In this document: positions 1 through 12,663 of the stretch, one piece after another
Layout of the letters: every line of letters starts with the position of its first letter
Numbering within the stretch: the first letter of the stretch is position 1
Assembly: GCA_946699065.1 (NCBI GenBank)
Contig: CAMPDV010000261.1
Coordinates: forward strand, 310,001-374,000
Direction of reading: 5' to 3'
Source: Loxodes magnus
Lineage: Eukaryota; Ciliophora; Karyorelictea; Loxodida; Loxodidae
Length of the DNA stretch: 64,000 bases
Translations under genes and position numbers: made by a program
The notes under the pieces: model-generated
Database searches by the model: none
The model's input: only the letters and a program-made list of their open reading frames with translations
What the model was told of the DNA's origin: nothing

Positions 1-1
1 C

Positions 2-475
2 AAGTTTTTGTGTGTAGATTATATAAAGATGAATGTAGATTAGATAGGAAGACTTAATTATTCTAAAAAGGAAAAAGATTAATATAAGATGTTCACTAAG
101 CCATTGGAAAGAAGTATGATAACAAGATTATCTAGGGGTTATTAGCCTTCTACTCTTAAAGTAGGTAAAGAAAATCCTTAAATATTAGAAATGAAAGCTT
201 GTGGATTTAAATCTAAGCCAAGCACTCCCATTAAATCTATAATTCAAAATGAATTCTCTATTTAGCCTGAAAGCATTTTAAAACCAAAAATATTTTTGCC
301 AATAAAATCAACAAAAGCTTTCAGACTAGCTAAAGATTCAAAAAATAAGATAAAGAAATGTAATTCGTTTAAAATGAGCAAATTTCTGTAGGTTACTTCA
401 AGAGTGCATTTACCCCCTTTGACTGATCGCTCATTTGTATCGAATATATATAATGATAATTAAGTCTTTTCCTGA
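2..475 (+). CDS. C-terminal part of an unrecognised protein (partial at window edge)
   Basis: An open frame under the ciliate code runs in from the left edge and ends at TGA 473-475, giving at least 157 residues. TAA and TAG codons are read as Gln. The protein is basic and hydrophilic with no membrane segment. Segments such as KPLERSMITRLSRGYQPS and CGFKSKPSTPIKSI are Ser/Pro/Lys rich and look disordered. The frame is open upstream of the internal ATG at 89-91, so the real start probably lies outside the window, although a short gene starting at 89 cannot be excluded. I do not recognise a family. Confidence 0.6.
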
Positions 476-1368
476 ATAGTTTATTCCTATTTAAAAATAA
501 TTTAACGTTATAAGCATATTTATAAATACGTTTATTAAATAGATATAGAGATGTAAATGTCTTAGTTTATATTAAATTAATAAGATAATTTCATCATTAG
601 GTTAAACTTTAGTTAGCTATTTCAAATTTTAAGTTAAGTTGTAATAATTAAAAATTATTCTAAGACTTTTGTCTCTTAAAAGTTATAAGGAAAAAGTAAT
701 AAATTATGTTTTAAGAAAAAGCTAAAAATTATTATTTAAGGTAATAAACTTTTCATCTAATTTGCTATAGCATTTACTAACTAAATACTTCAAATCTTTT
801 TTTACTCATATCCTTAATTTTATGCTTTATATTATAAAAAGTATTGAAGTTTATCAATAAAAGATCTAATCTAGAACTAGAATTATGATTATGATGATTT
901 AGTGAAAAGTATGAAGTTAATTTAAAAATTTTAAGTGAATTTGCCACTTAAGAATTAGCAATCAGAAATAAAGTAAGATTATACTTGAAAATAATATATA
1001 ACTTCCAAGAGAACTTTTTACAATGCCATTCCTAAATTTCTAGGAATACGTTAAATTAAATTAAATTCTTCTTTAAATGTTTATACTAAATGCCCCATTA
1101 TACTTTAACTATTTTTATCTTTACTATTTCAATTTATCAACCTATTTATATTTCTAAGCTACTACAATTACAATTCAAACTTTCTATGCTATAAGCTGAA
1201 TTTTTTATACTACCGGATCAATTAGACATTTAATTGATTCTAAGAAAGGTAAAAGGAGAGTGAATATAGCCAGTATAAATAGAAGTAACTAGGGAAATAT
1301 GAAAAATTCATTAATTGAAAAGCTTAGGTTATATTTAAAATAATAAATTTATTTTAACTGAAATCTCA
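476..1368. other. Intergenic region, AT-rich
   Basis: No convincing coding frame on either strand. The only structure noticed is a 7-bp inverted repeat with a 6-nt loop near 1034 (ATTCCTA...TAGGAAT). It should hold the promoter of the BRWD-like gene that starts at 1369. Confidence 0.5.
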
Positions 1369-4300
1369 ATGAATCTCATTGAACAAGATAGTATTTCACA
1401 GGTCGCTGAAGTCAAAAAAACATATAAGCCTTAGAAGAACTAAAGGACAGACATTGCTACTAATATAAACAGTTTTGAGTCTCAAATATGTTATTAGATG
1501 GTTAACTATTTCAGCTAGAAAAAAGAATTTGATAAAGTGTCATAACTACTAATATAGATAGTAAGTATTTAATTTCCTTTTAGTGTGAAAAGAATGGATT
1601 ATTTGGATAAAAGTTTGATATTCATCTAAGTAGTACCAAAAATACTTTTCAAAGCATGAGCTTATAGTTCTCTAAAGTAGATCCCATTCTATAAATTTAA
1701 AAAGTGCTGGAGAATTAAAAAAGTAATATTTAAACTTCAAATCAACTCAAATTTCCCTGAGAAAGAACTATTTTTGAATTTTTCTCTTCACTCTATTATC
1801 CTAAGCATTTTACATCGATTTACAATATAAGCGAGTTTCCTATTCAAATCTATCAATCTTATTAGAAACTTAAGACCTTTTATGGACATACCTAACCTTC
1901 TTAGTATAATGAGCCATAACCAGTTTACTGTGTGTGCTTTGATTAAACAGGTGATTTAATTTTCACGGGAGCAGATGATTGAAGAATTAAAGTTTGGCTT
2001 TCGGAAACTGGGTAACTATAATATACATTCAAAGGACATAAAGCAGAGATAACAGATCTAAAAGTATCTAAATGTAACAAATATTTGGCTTCAAGCAGCA
2101 TAGATAACTCTGTTAGGGTTTGGGATATAAAAAAACTAGAACCAATAGCATGTCTTAAAGAACATTCTAATGTCGTAAATTCCTTGAACTTTACTGTATC
2201 TAACTTTACGAATGATTCAGTTTAGTAAGCAATATTGATATCTGGATCTGAAGAAGGAGAAGTATGCTTATATTAGGAAAATCAGTTTAGTAAAAATAAA
2301 GGGAAAATAAATAAGCAATAGAAATATACTAAACTACTATGCAGCGTTGAAAAAAACAAATAGAAGTTTGGAGTTTTATGAATGGATATACATGTATCTA
2401 GACATTTTTTAGTAGTTTCGTGCAAGCAAGGATATATTTTTATCTGGGATATTAGTTAGTAAGAAAAAATAATTGGCTAAAAAACTAAAGGTATAAAAAA
2501 GAACTTAGTAGCAGCTTGAAAAGCTCATAGTATAGACTGCTGTCCTGTTGAATTTAGCCATAATGGTAAAATACTTTTTTCTGGAGGGGAAGATGGAGTA
2601 GCAAAATTATGGCTGTTTGATCAAAACTTCATTTCGCAATCTAAAAAATCAGTTAAGAAATAAGAAAATGATTTAGATTTACTGTTAGAAATAAAAAGTA
2701 GTGAAGTTGAGCAAGTCAATATCAAAGAACAAGTTTCAGTTCTGACCTGAAATTCTGATGATTCTTATTGTATAGTTGCACTTTGGAAAAAGGGATCTCA
2801 AAATGAGTAAGATGAAGGAAGCACAACCTTAATTATCACTAATATAGAGATTAAAAGAAATGTGCACATAATTAAAGACATTCCAGAACTTACTAATAGA
2901 ATCTAGGCTATAAGATGCCATCCAAGAGATAATAAAATAATGTTTACTATAGGATATAATGGAAATTTCATCATTTGAAATATTATCACTGGCCAAATAA
3001 TTAAAAGCTTTCAGGAAAATTGCTCTTTTGCATTCGTTCCCGAACTTCACAGTACTTTATTAGATGCATAGTTTTCACCAAAAGAAGAAATGCTGGTAAC
3101 AAGTACTTTAAATGGTAGTTTCAGTCTATATGGCATAAAAGACAGAGAGAAATATATTCCTACAAGAGTGCATTAATTCTTTACGAAAGATTACTTAGAC
3201 TTTTAAGTATTTGAAAATGACGGCTAGGTCTATTACCAAGAAACTGGATAATTAGTGCATTAAACTACTCCTGGATTGCTTTGTGACGCCTTTATGGTAC
3301 CTTATTAGCTTCAATCTCTATCTTCTCAATTCTAAATTAAAGCAAATTCCGAAATCTTTAGAAATTTAGAAAATATTGATGAGTAAAAGGCTAAGTAAAT
3401 CTAATTAGAACTGTTTAAAGAAGGCTTAGAGGAAGAATTGAAGTATTTAAAAATAGAAAATGGAGACACAGACATTCTATAATAAGTGTAAGAACAAAGG
3501 CAATAAAATAGAAACATTTTAGAGCAATAGTAACTCATATTCTAGGGAGATTTCGATAATGAAGAAGAAGAAAACGAAGAAAATAAAGCAAATTTTTAAG
3601 TCGAAATAATTGAAGAAAATAACGAACCTATAAACTAACCTTAAATTAATGTAAGATTAGGAAGTCCAGTTAGTGATTCTCCATAATAAGAAGAAGAAAA
3701 ATAATTTGAAATTTTGGAAGTTGATTGCGAATAAAATTACTAACATACAACTGGAGATAGCTTGCATAAAATTAAAGGATAGAAGAAGACTTTAAGCATT
3801 CAGGATTCTAACAAATCCTCTTAGGAAAGAAAAAATCCTCAAAAAAAGAAATTAGTAAAAGATAAAAAGGATTTTGATTAATAGTCATTGTAATTCGAAT
3901 ATGATACCAATGAAGACATCGGCTCAGATTATGACCCAGAAGAATGCAAGAGTAAAGGCCACAAAGAAAAAAGTATAGGCATCGAAAATAAGTAAAAGCA
4001 AACTAATAAAATAATTAAGAAGTAAAAAAGTTTATAAATAGTTACTAACTAAACGAAGAACAGTAAAAAATAAATCATTAGCTAGAATCTTTAAAATAAT
4101 AACGTTAATATCTTAAGGAAAACCTAAGAACAATCCCAAAGCTAAGAATCTGATACTGAGGATGAGCTGGTAATAAATACTCGCAAAATACGTGAGAAAA
4201 ATCAAAATTGCTAGCAAAACTTAGAAATTTCCCAACTAATAAATAAATCGCTTGGTAAGTGTTTTAGATGTACTTAAGAAATTTACTCTGATTTAAATTA

Positions 4301-5669
4301 ATGCTCAAATTGCTCACACAAATTTCACTATGAATGTGCTTAGAAATTTATGTTCAAAAACTAAGAGAACTAATGGATTTGCTTGAAGTGCTTTAAAGAA
4401 AAGGTTCAGGTAAATGACTAAGATTTTCCTAATGAATTAAAAGATTCAATTAGCAGAGAATGACTTACCTTGAGTTCTGCTAAAAATTCTCGAGTTGTTC
4501 CTTAAATAGGAGATATATTCGTTTATTTCGTCCAAGGTCATGAAGATTTTATGAAGTGTTTTCCTTCTGATTAATTTTTCGAAATCCCAGAACTTGTAAA
4601 AAATCCCTCTTTTGTTTAGGTATCCAAAATAGAATTTTTATGGCCTATTCCAAATTGTGTGATAAATAGCAACAAAGTCTTTAAAAAGGCTTTATAGATG
4701 AAGATAGATTTAAATGTTTTGGGAACTTCTTTTTAGTTCAGTTTGATTTATCATCCCCATTCTTAGTAAGAGTTTTTAGTTCACAAGTAAATTTACGATT
4801 TTAAGCTAAAATAGGTATAAAATATCGTTTAAGTTGGATAGAATTGGACATGCGATTTGTTAAACTAGCAAGTCGTTATAAAAGAAATTTCTCCTTTAGA
4901 ATATGGATTTTTTAGTGATTCACCTTGGAAAAATATTATAGTCTAGAGTATAGTAGACTCATCTTACTAAAGACTAAGCTTCTGGGAACTTTCTCCAATA
5001 AATTCTAATGAAGTTGTGTTAAAAGGTATTTTTTAAGATTCTCAAGAAAAGTAAATTTTATTGCAAAAAATAAAAGAAATGTGGTAAAATCCTGCCTAGA
5101 TAAAGTTCTTTAAAGATGCAATAAGCTTTCAACTTTAAAGCGACTACTTCAAGTTTGTTAAGCTACCAATGTCACTCAAAATAATTAGGGATAGGATAAC
5201 TAATAACTGGTATAGAAGTAAAGAATAAGCTCTATTTGACTGCAATTTAATTTTAGAAAATGCTTAAAAATACAAAATAAATGATTTTAATTATATATCC
5301 TAGGCAAAAAAGATAAGAGATTTACTAGAGAGTTTTATAATCCAATACCAAGAAAACGTAGAACTCTTTAAGACTAAGGACTTGTCTTAAAATATCCAAA
5401 ATCAATCAGAAAAATAAGGAATTAAATTTTCCGTTAATGAGACTAGCTGTTAAATTATTGAAGCAGACACTTCCTTTTCTCTTAATCAAAAAGAAGAAGA
5501 GTCATTCCTCAATACAAATTAAAACTTCATTTAATAGGAGCAGCAAACTAATCAAGAAGATTAAGGAATTCCCGTCAAAAAAAGAAGAATAGAAGTTTAT
5601 GCTGACAGTGACGATTAAGAAAAAGAAGACCCATACAAGAAAATAAAACTGAATGATTATGAAACCTGA
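1369..5669 (+). CDS. BRWD/PHIP-like WD40-PHD-cryptic Tudor-bromodomain chromatin protein
   Basis: About 1425 aa in two exons (intron 1561-1583). Residues ~175-590 carry WD40 repeats, e.g. IFTGADDWRIKVW and FSGGEDGVAKLW. Residues ~625-950 are charged and Q/E/K rich. A C4HC3 PHD finger sits near 950-1000 (CFRC, CSNC, HYEC, WICLKC). A segment at ~1038-1205 begins GDIFVYFVQGHEDFMKCF and matches the start of the BRWD/PHIP cryptic Tudor fold. A bromodomain follows at ~1234-1315 (SDYFKFVKLPMSLKIIRDRI, then NAQKYK). The tail is basic and acidic. The order WD40-CryTudor-bromodomain is diagnostic of BRWD1/PHIP/BRWD3, which bind modified histones and can act as DCAFs for CUL4. Metazoan homologues have two bromodomains and, to my knowledge, no PHD finger; here one bromodomain and one PHD are seen. 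At least seven in-frame TGA codons encode Trp. The stop is TGA 5667-5669. Confidence 0.88.
1561..1583 (+). other. Intron, 23 nt
   Basis: Begins GTAAGTATTT and ends CCTTTTAG. Its removal joins ...QLLIQI to CEKNGLFG and is needed to keep ATG 1369 in frame with the WD40 domain. Confidence 0.85.
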
Positions 5670-6353
5670 AAATTATAAATATTCTGCTACTTTAATTAAT
5701 TATAACGATCTATGCTAATTCTTAAGCTTCTTTATCCTTTATTTGAACCTGTAATCATTATCATACCTTTGTTTACTATTTAATTAGATAAAGTTTAACT
5801 TATTTAAATTTATTTGACATTCACTTAATTGCATGATAGTACTAATAAGTGAGTATAATACTTTATAACTGTAATTTTCTCTAGGTTAAATGAATAAAAA
5901 GATAGATATTTTTTAAAATAGTTCTTTAATTATAAGCTTTAGCTGATATCTATCATTAAACCATATAAAATTAAATAGTAAGCAAAGATCCTTGAAAGTT
6001 TAGTAATTTCTGGATACAGTAGAAGATATATGATTAGGTATTTATCCCTTCTATCCTTTTTAATTTGTTATTCCTTATATCTTTATGTAAAGAAGCAAAT
6101 ATAAGATAGAAATAGTTAAGTATTTTTAGCTTTATTCTATGTAAATCTTGATGAAATCACTTAACTCTTATTTAATCCTCAATAAATCTTAAGTTTCCAC
6201 TTCTCTGCCAAGCAGCAGAAATTTTAGTTTAATGCTTGGTGTTAAGTTATATATGCTTACTGATATTAAAAGGTATTTACTATAAATTTTAACGTTTCAA
6301 AAGCTTTAATCTAAGTTATTTGTAAATAGAAATTATATCTTCTCGGAAGTAAA
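5670..6353. other. Intergenic region
   Basis: AT-rich, no coding frame supported. Contains the 3' end of the BRWD-like gene and the promoter of the DRC12-like gene. Confidence 0.5.
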
Positions 6354-6899
6354 ATGTCGAAAGGAATGACAAGCAAAGGGAAAGGAAAAGATAAGAAAAA
6401 GGCGGAAGCTGAAGGAGAAGTGCCTCCAGAATAAATGAAATATAACCTAGAACTTGAAATAAGACTTGTTTAAAGGAATCTATTAAAAGAATAAGAAAAG
6501 GCAGATAAAGCAATAGCAGCAGAAGCTGAATTGAGAAATCATTTAAAAAAACTTGATGGAGATTTTCTTGAAGAATAGAAAAAAACTTATGAAGTAACCT
6601 AAGAAATGAATAAATAATATAAAGTAATGCAGTAAGAGAGGAATGCGAAAATTGAAGAACTATAAAATTAAATTAAATAATTAAATGAAGTATTGAAGGA
6701 AAAAAATTAGAAAATATTAGATCTTGAAAAGTTAAGAGAGGAAGATATTAGAAAAAAAGACGATGAAATTAGAGAACTTAATGCGAAGATTCAAGATATG
6801 TCTAATGAATTTAGCAGAATGTTATAGGATACTCTGGAAAAAATGCAAGAAAGAATAGAATTAGCTAATACTTAGTGGGAAGATGAAGATTAGCACTGA
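6354..6899 (+). CDS. DRC12/CCDC153-like coiled-coil protein (nexin-dynein regulatory complex)
   Basis: 181 aa, single exon, ATG preceded by AAA, stop TGA 6897-6899. The first ~22 residues are Lys/Gly-rich (SKGKGKDKKKAEAEGE). Residues ~28-165 form a continuous coiled coil. The end, EFSRMLQDTLEKMQERIELA followed by NTQWEDE, lines up well with the conserved C-terminal segment of CCDC153 (KYEEILHDSLDRL... and QQW), and the size matches that small family. CCDC153 is DRC12, a subunit of the nexin-dynein regulatory complex linking outer doublets in motile cilia. Assignment rests on recalled family sequence, not on a search. Another short axonemal coiled-coil protein is the alternative. Confidence 0.7.
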
Positions 6900-7657
6900 T
6901 TTATTCAATTTATTATTCTTAAATTGTTTTAAAACTATTGTAGCTTAATGATCTATTTTCTCTCTTCTATTATGCTCATTATTTATTTATGAATTTAAGA
7001 ATAACTAAGATATCTTAAATAAAGGCTATGTCATAAAAGAATTTATAAACTAATATCTATAAATTAAATAAAATCTCTTATTCTTTATATTAAAATTTGG
7101 TATATTTATGACTAATAAATTTTAAGATATTAACTATTCTTTTCAACTCTAACTTACTCATTGTTTGGTTATCTAGACTAAAATATTTGGGTACATAATC
7201 ATATAATAGCATTAATTAATACAATATCTTAAATATATTACGCATAATCTATAATTGATCCTCAAAGTTACTCCTTTTGCATAAAATACTAGCTTTTGAT
7301 TAATTTCCTTTATTCATATGACTAAAATAATATCTCTATTTACTAAAACTAAATTCACATTAACAAGAAGGCTAATGTAATATACAATTATTAGCTAAAA
7401 ATAGAAAGCTTTTGTCTAAATAAGCAAGTTAAAGATATAAGTAGATATTATTTTTAATCTTATAAAATAGAATATTAGATACAATTATGTATCCTTAGGC
7501 CATAAGTAAGAATAATAGTACCCTGTAATATATTTTTAGGCATCTAATGGAATTACTAAATAAAGAATATGCAATATAAGTGTAGATTGTAATTGCCATA
7601 GTTATAATCTCTTATTATTAAATAAAATCTAGCTTTTCCTTTATATTTTATACTTTC
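6900..7657. other. Intergenic region
   Basis: AT-rich without a supported gene. An in-frame ATG at 7547-7549 would extend the next protein by 37 hydrophobic residues, but the sequence there has non-coding composition. Confidence 0.45.
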
Positions 7658-9166
7658 ATGAATAACGAAAATTAGTAGGAGCTTGAATAAATCATCAAAA
7701 GTATTAATAACACTAAATAGCAACATCTGATAGAGCATCTTCTTTCAATTTAAGATAAAGAACTCAAAGAAAAGTTTTTAAGTTAACTTCAACAAATTAA
7801 CTTTGTATAGTTTTAAAAATTGGTGGATCAGCTTCTCTCTTAGCAAATCTAAATCCAACAAGAAACTATTTAGAATGCAATGAGGCCTAAAAATATAACA
7901 CATTAAGTTTAAAGCTACTAAGAAGATAAGTAAAAGGAATTCTTTAAAGCTGGAATTTAACTAATTAACTAGCAAAAAGTTGCTTTTCTAACCATGGCTG
8001 GCTCAGATGCTTAATCAGAATTTAACTTGCCAAGTAAAGGAATGATTCCCTTAGATTTCTCAACCTAAAGGACAATTTTTTAATTATTTGTCGAAAAAAT
8101 ATTTTCAGTAAGAAAATTAGTTGCAGCTACTTTAGGTTAAGATGGAAATACCTTATCTCCTCCTATTTTATGAATTATTATGACATCTGAGAAAAATCAT
8201 GATGAGACAATTTCCTTTTTTTTAAATAATAAATACTTTGGATATGAAACAGATTATATTGTATTTATCTAATAAAGCACATTACCAGTCATTTCTTTAG
8301 ATGGAAAAATTATGCTAAAAAGTTAAGGCGAAATTCTCACTGCTGAAAATGGAAATGGAGGTTTGTATTGAACTTTGTTTGAACATGAAATTTTACATTT
8401 ACTGTAAGTTAAATTTATGTTTAGGTAAGAAAGGGAGATTTTGTATACTCAAGTAGTTGGAATTGATAACCTACTACTTAAAGTTTTAGATCCAGTATAT
8501 ATAGGCTTAGCATAACTATAAAATTTAGATTTTTGTGCTAAAACAGTAAATAAAACCGATGCTGATGAAAAAGTAGGAATTTTTTTGGTAGTAAATGATT
8601 AGTTACAAGTAATTGAGTATTCAGAATTTCCATAAGACCAAGCTTAAAAGCCAGATGAGAATTTCAACCCTTTTTACAACAATGCTCATATTAATGACTC
8701 TCTTTTTTCTACATAAACACTTATCAAGTCAAGTACTACTTGGAATATTTAAATCCAAGAAAAATTTCATTTGAAGAAGAAAAAATTTTGCTATTATGAC
8801 ATGATTTAGAACAATTTTATAGTTCCAAAAGAGGAAAACGCTTGGACTCTTGAGCTTTTCTACTTTGATGTTTTTCCTTACTTCTCTTATAAATAAATCT
8901 GTCTTTTAGAAGTAGCAAGAGAAGAAGAATTTGCCCCTTTAAAAAATTTATGTTAAGGTGATTTGGGAAGTTTTGATACTGCTCTTAAAGCCTTCAACGA
9001 ATATAACATAAACCAGCTCTAAAAAATTTATATTAATAAAGAGAATGAAAATTTGAAATCTAATGACCCTCAAAACTTTTCCTATTTAGAAAAAAACAAC
9101 TATTCAGAACCAGATAATAATATTCTTAACTATGGAAACAATGATAGACCGCTAGCTAGACTTTGA
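7658..9166 (+). CDS. UDP-N-acetylglucosamine pyrophosphorylase (UAP1)-like protein with degraded catalytic loop
   Basis: 495 aa in two exons (intron 8404-8424). UAP1 makes UDP-GlcNAc from UTP and GlcNAc-1-phosphate. Family landmarks in order: the pre-loop helix; SKGMIPLDFSTQRTIFQLF at ~123 (compare PKGM...KTLFQ); LSPPILWIIMTS at ~165 with Trp from TGA; ENGNGGLYWTLFEHEI at ~231; VVGIDNLLLKVLDPVYIGLA at ~258; ELFYFDVF; and REEEFAPLKN near 413, a strong UAP1 signature. Length fits the family. The nucleotide-binding loop, normally LAGGxGTRLG, reads MAGSDAQSEF here (~114-123), so the second Gly and the Arg are lost. This suggests an inactive or repurposed paralogue. Start chosen at the ATG directly before MNNENQQELEQ. 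Stop TGA 9164-9166. Confidence 0.85.
8404..8424 (+). other. Intron, 21 nt, in-frame
   Basis: Runs from GTAAGTTAA to TTTAG. Both the spliced and unspliced frames are open. Splicing gives the same 24-residue spacing between GGLY and VDN/IDN as I recall for human UAP1, whereas retention adds seven residues, so splicing is favoured. Confidence 0.7.
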
Positions 9167-10419
9167 TATATAAAGTAAAAAATAACTTTTAATAAATAAA
9201 GAGTTATAGATATATATTATAATGCTATTAATATGCTTATTAGTAAAGCAACAAGTTTAAAAATTATAGATAATTAAATTTTATACTTAGTTTAATTTTT
9301 AAATCACATCTTTTAACCTTCTAATAAAACATACATTTGTTATCTATTTATTTTAGCTTGAAAATTAAGTTATTTGGATATGATAAAAGGTTTGAAAATA
9401 TTTATTAATCATAGTTTTAATCTTTGATTTCATTTAAATTTGTCTATAATATAAAATATCTATCTGGCAAAAGCTAAATTAAAGGAAACAATAGGTATTA
9501 TCAATATTTTATTTTCTTTTTTTTTAGAAAAATAATATTTTATACCGATACTTAAAAAGCAAACGAAATAGAGCTCTAAAGTAAATAAATCACATTCTTC
9601 TTAGTTAAAAATACAAAATATCTAATATAATATAAACTTAAATTCCCTAATAATGAATGCTTGCTTGTTTAATTTTAATTAGTTTATAGAAATATTAAAG
9701 GGAAAATAATGCTTAATAGGCGAAAGAAATTATTTAGAATATTCAAATCTTTGATTACCACTATATTTAAAAATATTAAACTTATAATTAGCTTTGATAA
9801 TATATGTAAAACTTACTTACTATAGTATAGGGAAAAGTCTAATCGATAAAATTTAAAGGCAACTGATAAGATTGATTAGAGCATCTTATATAGGATAAAG
9901 GGGATTTATATTTTTATTCTATTTATGATGTTGGAGACTTAATTAGGAATTTAAATTTTATATTAATCTAAATAAATCTTAAATGCTTTGGCTTTATAAT
10001 ATTAAAAACTGCAAAGAGGTTTAAATATGCTAATTATGAAAAATCAACAACAAGTAAATGCGAAAATATCAAAAAGCCTATATGCAAAATATAAGAAATA
10101 GAGTATTGGATAAATATAGAAATAATAAGATTTTTAAATTAATTTTTAAGAAAGAATTACTAATCTCTTCTAGTTACTAATATTCAAAATAAACTAATTA
10201 AATAAAAAGGTTTAGAAAGCTCTCCCTAATGGTATTTTGTTTAAATATTTTGCAACTTACCTTATAACTAATATCAAATTCACAGATAACATAAAATATT
10301 TCAAATTTACATAGTTATTGTATCATTTATTTACTTTAGAAAACTAAACTTTATTAATCCTAATGAAGAGACGAAAGTAAAAGAGGAAGAAAATATACAA
10401 TTACTGAAAATAAAATAAA
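9167..10419. other. Intergenic region between convergent genes
   Basis: AT-rich. An open frame of 126 codons (10027-10407, plus strand) exists but is not distinguishable from chance in a code with one stop codon. Holds the 3' ends of the UAP1-like gene and of the minus-strand gene to the right. Confidence 0.4.
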
Positions 10420-12342
10420 TTAAAGCTCGTACATTTTTAAGATTCTTATCTATTTGCTTCGAAAATTTGGGCCAGCAAGGTTCTTTAGCTTAATTTTTTG
10501 TACTATATTTTCAATATTTCTATTTTTATCAAATTTATTAGATGCTGTTGGCCTAATTTCTTTTTTCAAATTATTTATTCACTAAATATTCTTCATATCT
10601 TCAAACTAAATTTAGCTTTGATTGCTCGAGTGCTAAGTTTATGGCCTTATAGTAAAATTTTTCATCTTCTTATTTGAAGTTTGTTGGATTTATTTTTCTC
10701 TCGAAGTGAAATTTCCGTCTCAGAAAGTTTTCCTATTTACATCACCATTTTTTGTTCTTTTAAGGATAAAACCTGGCTGTTTAATAATAATCTAGCTTTT
10801 AATTCTATTTAAAAATTAACTATTCTTGGCATTAGTTTAATTATTAACTTCTTAAGTGTCTTAAGAATTTATTTTTTCTTAAAAGTCTCCACTTTATATC
10901 CTCTTTTTATATTTTTGCTTTAAAATAGGCTAATTTAAAGATTCTTGTTTAGTTAATTCTCATTCAGTTTTAGAAAACTAAGAAAAACCTTAATAATTAG
11001 GAGTCTGATATTCAGTTTATAGTGATTAGATATATTCAAAGTCATTTTAAGAGCTTAGTCTTTCGGTTTTACTTTTCTAATGTCTTACAAAGGGAATTTA
11101 AGTCTTCTCTTTTTGCTCTGAAGTTTCTTTTTTATTTAAAATCTTTTAATTTTTCTATAATTTATTTGTTTTTTCCTTATTGGACTATTAAGTATCAATA
11201 TTCTCTGTTTCTCTTGTAAATCTTTTATCGCAGCTTTTTGATTTCTTTGCTAAAAGATTGATGTTTTAAATTTTATATGTAAAAGCACTTTCTTTTTCAT
11301 CGATATTCTCCTAAATATAACTGTTCTTTTGAGATTTTTAAGGGGAAAAGCATTCTAAGATATAGTTGGAAGGTTTAACTTAGATTTTAATTTTGTTAGC
11401 TATTTCTTTTTCTTTTAGCTTTTGTAGAATATCATATAGAGGTTTTTAATCAGGAGGAGTTGGATTGATTTTTCTTTCAGAGTTATTTTTAATTTAGTTT
11501 TTTTCTCTTATTTATACAGTTTTTACCAACTTATATGTATTTTAATCTACTCTAACTTTGTCTTGGTATACTTATATTTTTCACTTTTTGTCATAAGGAG
11601 AGAGATAGAAATCTGGATCAACATCTTGGATATTTTCATTAATATATTTGACTTTATTAGGAGCTTTGTTTATGAAGAAGTTACTTTTAAATGATTTATT
11701 TTAATCTGTAGACTTTTTGGTGTCTATAAATGACATATCAATATAAAATCTTCTTTACAAGTTATCTTTCATACTTTTTAAATAAGAGTTAACATCGCTT
11801 CCCATTGGTACTGTTTTATAACCCTTTTTGACAAACAAACTGTTAAATTTTAGAAGTTTTCTTCTTTCCTCTTCTAATAACTTTTCTTGCTACTATTTTT
11901 CTAATAGTTTCTTATTGAAATATCTATTACGAGTAACCGCTTTTTTCATAAAATTAGATAGAGATATATCTTACTAGTAGTTTCCCAAATCATTTATTGA
12001 TCTTTATCTGCTAATAGAAAATCGTTAAGTCATAGCATTAGTATTTAATCTTTTTTAAGTGTCTAAAATACTAGGGGAATGCTATTTTTGTGTGGATATG
12101 TTTACTAGCTAATTTCTTAATTATGATATTTATGTTACCTTTAAAGTGTTCCACCTTCTACTAGACCTTACTTAAGGTACTTGCAAGGTTATCATAGACT
12201 GTACTTAATTATTGGAATTCGAACGACTCTTATTATCTAATGGAATTTGTAAATAACCTTTTGTGTTCTCCTGCTTACTTTCATCCTCAAAAGTGGTTAG
12301 CTAGTCGCTTGTTGTAGATAATAAAATTTACTCACTTAACAT
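10420..12342 (-). CDS. Unrecognised basic, hydrophilic protein
   Basis: About 640 aa from ATG 12342-12340. No membrane segment is visible. It is rich in Lys, Asn, Ser and Gln, with a short charged helix around residues 160-185 (NKKLLEKQQQEKLLEEERRK) and Pro-containing basic stretches such as KINPTPPDQKPLYDI. I recognise no domain; a cytoskeletal or basal-body protein is only a guess. The 3' end is unresolved. The coding frame contains no TGA for a long way past the point where coding character fades. The end given is the first TAA after ...RILKMYEL (10422-10420). A 29-nt GT...AG intron at 10404-10432 would instead lead to a TGA at 10303-10301 but adds an unconvincing tail. Confidence 0.65.
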
Positions 12343-12663
12343 TTTAAAAAATAACGATTCAAACTATTATTTTTGATTTGCTGGGACTATTTATTCATAA
12401 ATACCAAGCTAATATTCAGAGCTAAAACAGCAATAACTAGCAAAATACGCTTATATTATATTTACCTTTGTTAAGCATTTAATCTATTCAACTCTTCTCT
12501 GTTTATTATGAATGGATTTAATCTTTTCTAGGTTGAATGATCTTAGAAACAAGTAAATGGATAGTAATATTTAAAGAGTGCAATAGGTATAAAGAGAGTA
12601 GCAATTATAGATTTAAATAGATTGGTCATTTATATTGTTTTATTATAATCTTAAACTTAAAAA
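12343..12663. promoter_or_regulatory. Divergent promoter region
   Basis: 321 bp between two divergently transcribed genes (starts at 12342 minus and 12664 plus). No motif can be singled out in the AT-rich sequence; the promoter role is inferred from gene orientation. Confidence 0.45.

Noticed and set aside
7547..7657. N-terminal extension of the UAP1-like protein from ATG 7547
   Set aside because: Adds 37 hydrophobic, AT-rich residues not expected in a cytosolic family.
10027..10407. Plus-strand open frame of 126 codons (MLIMKNQQQVNAKISK...)
   Set aside because: With only TGA as stop, frames of this length are expected by chance in such AT-rich DNA. Composition is Lys/Gln/Asn/Ile only, and it overlaps the possible 3' end of the minus gene.
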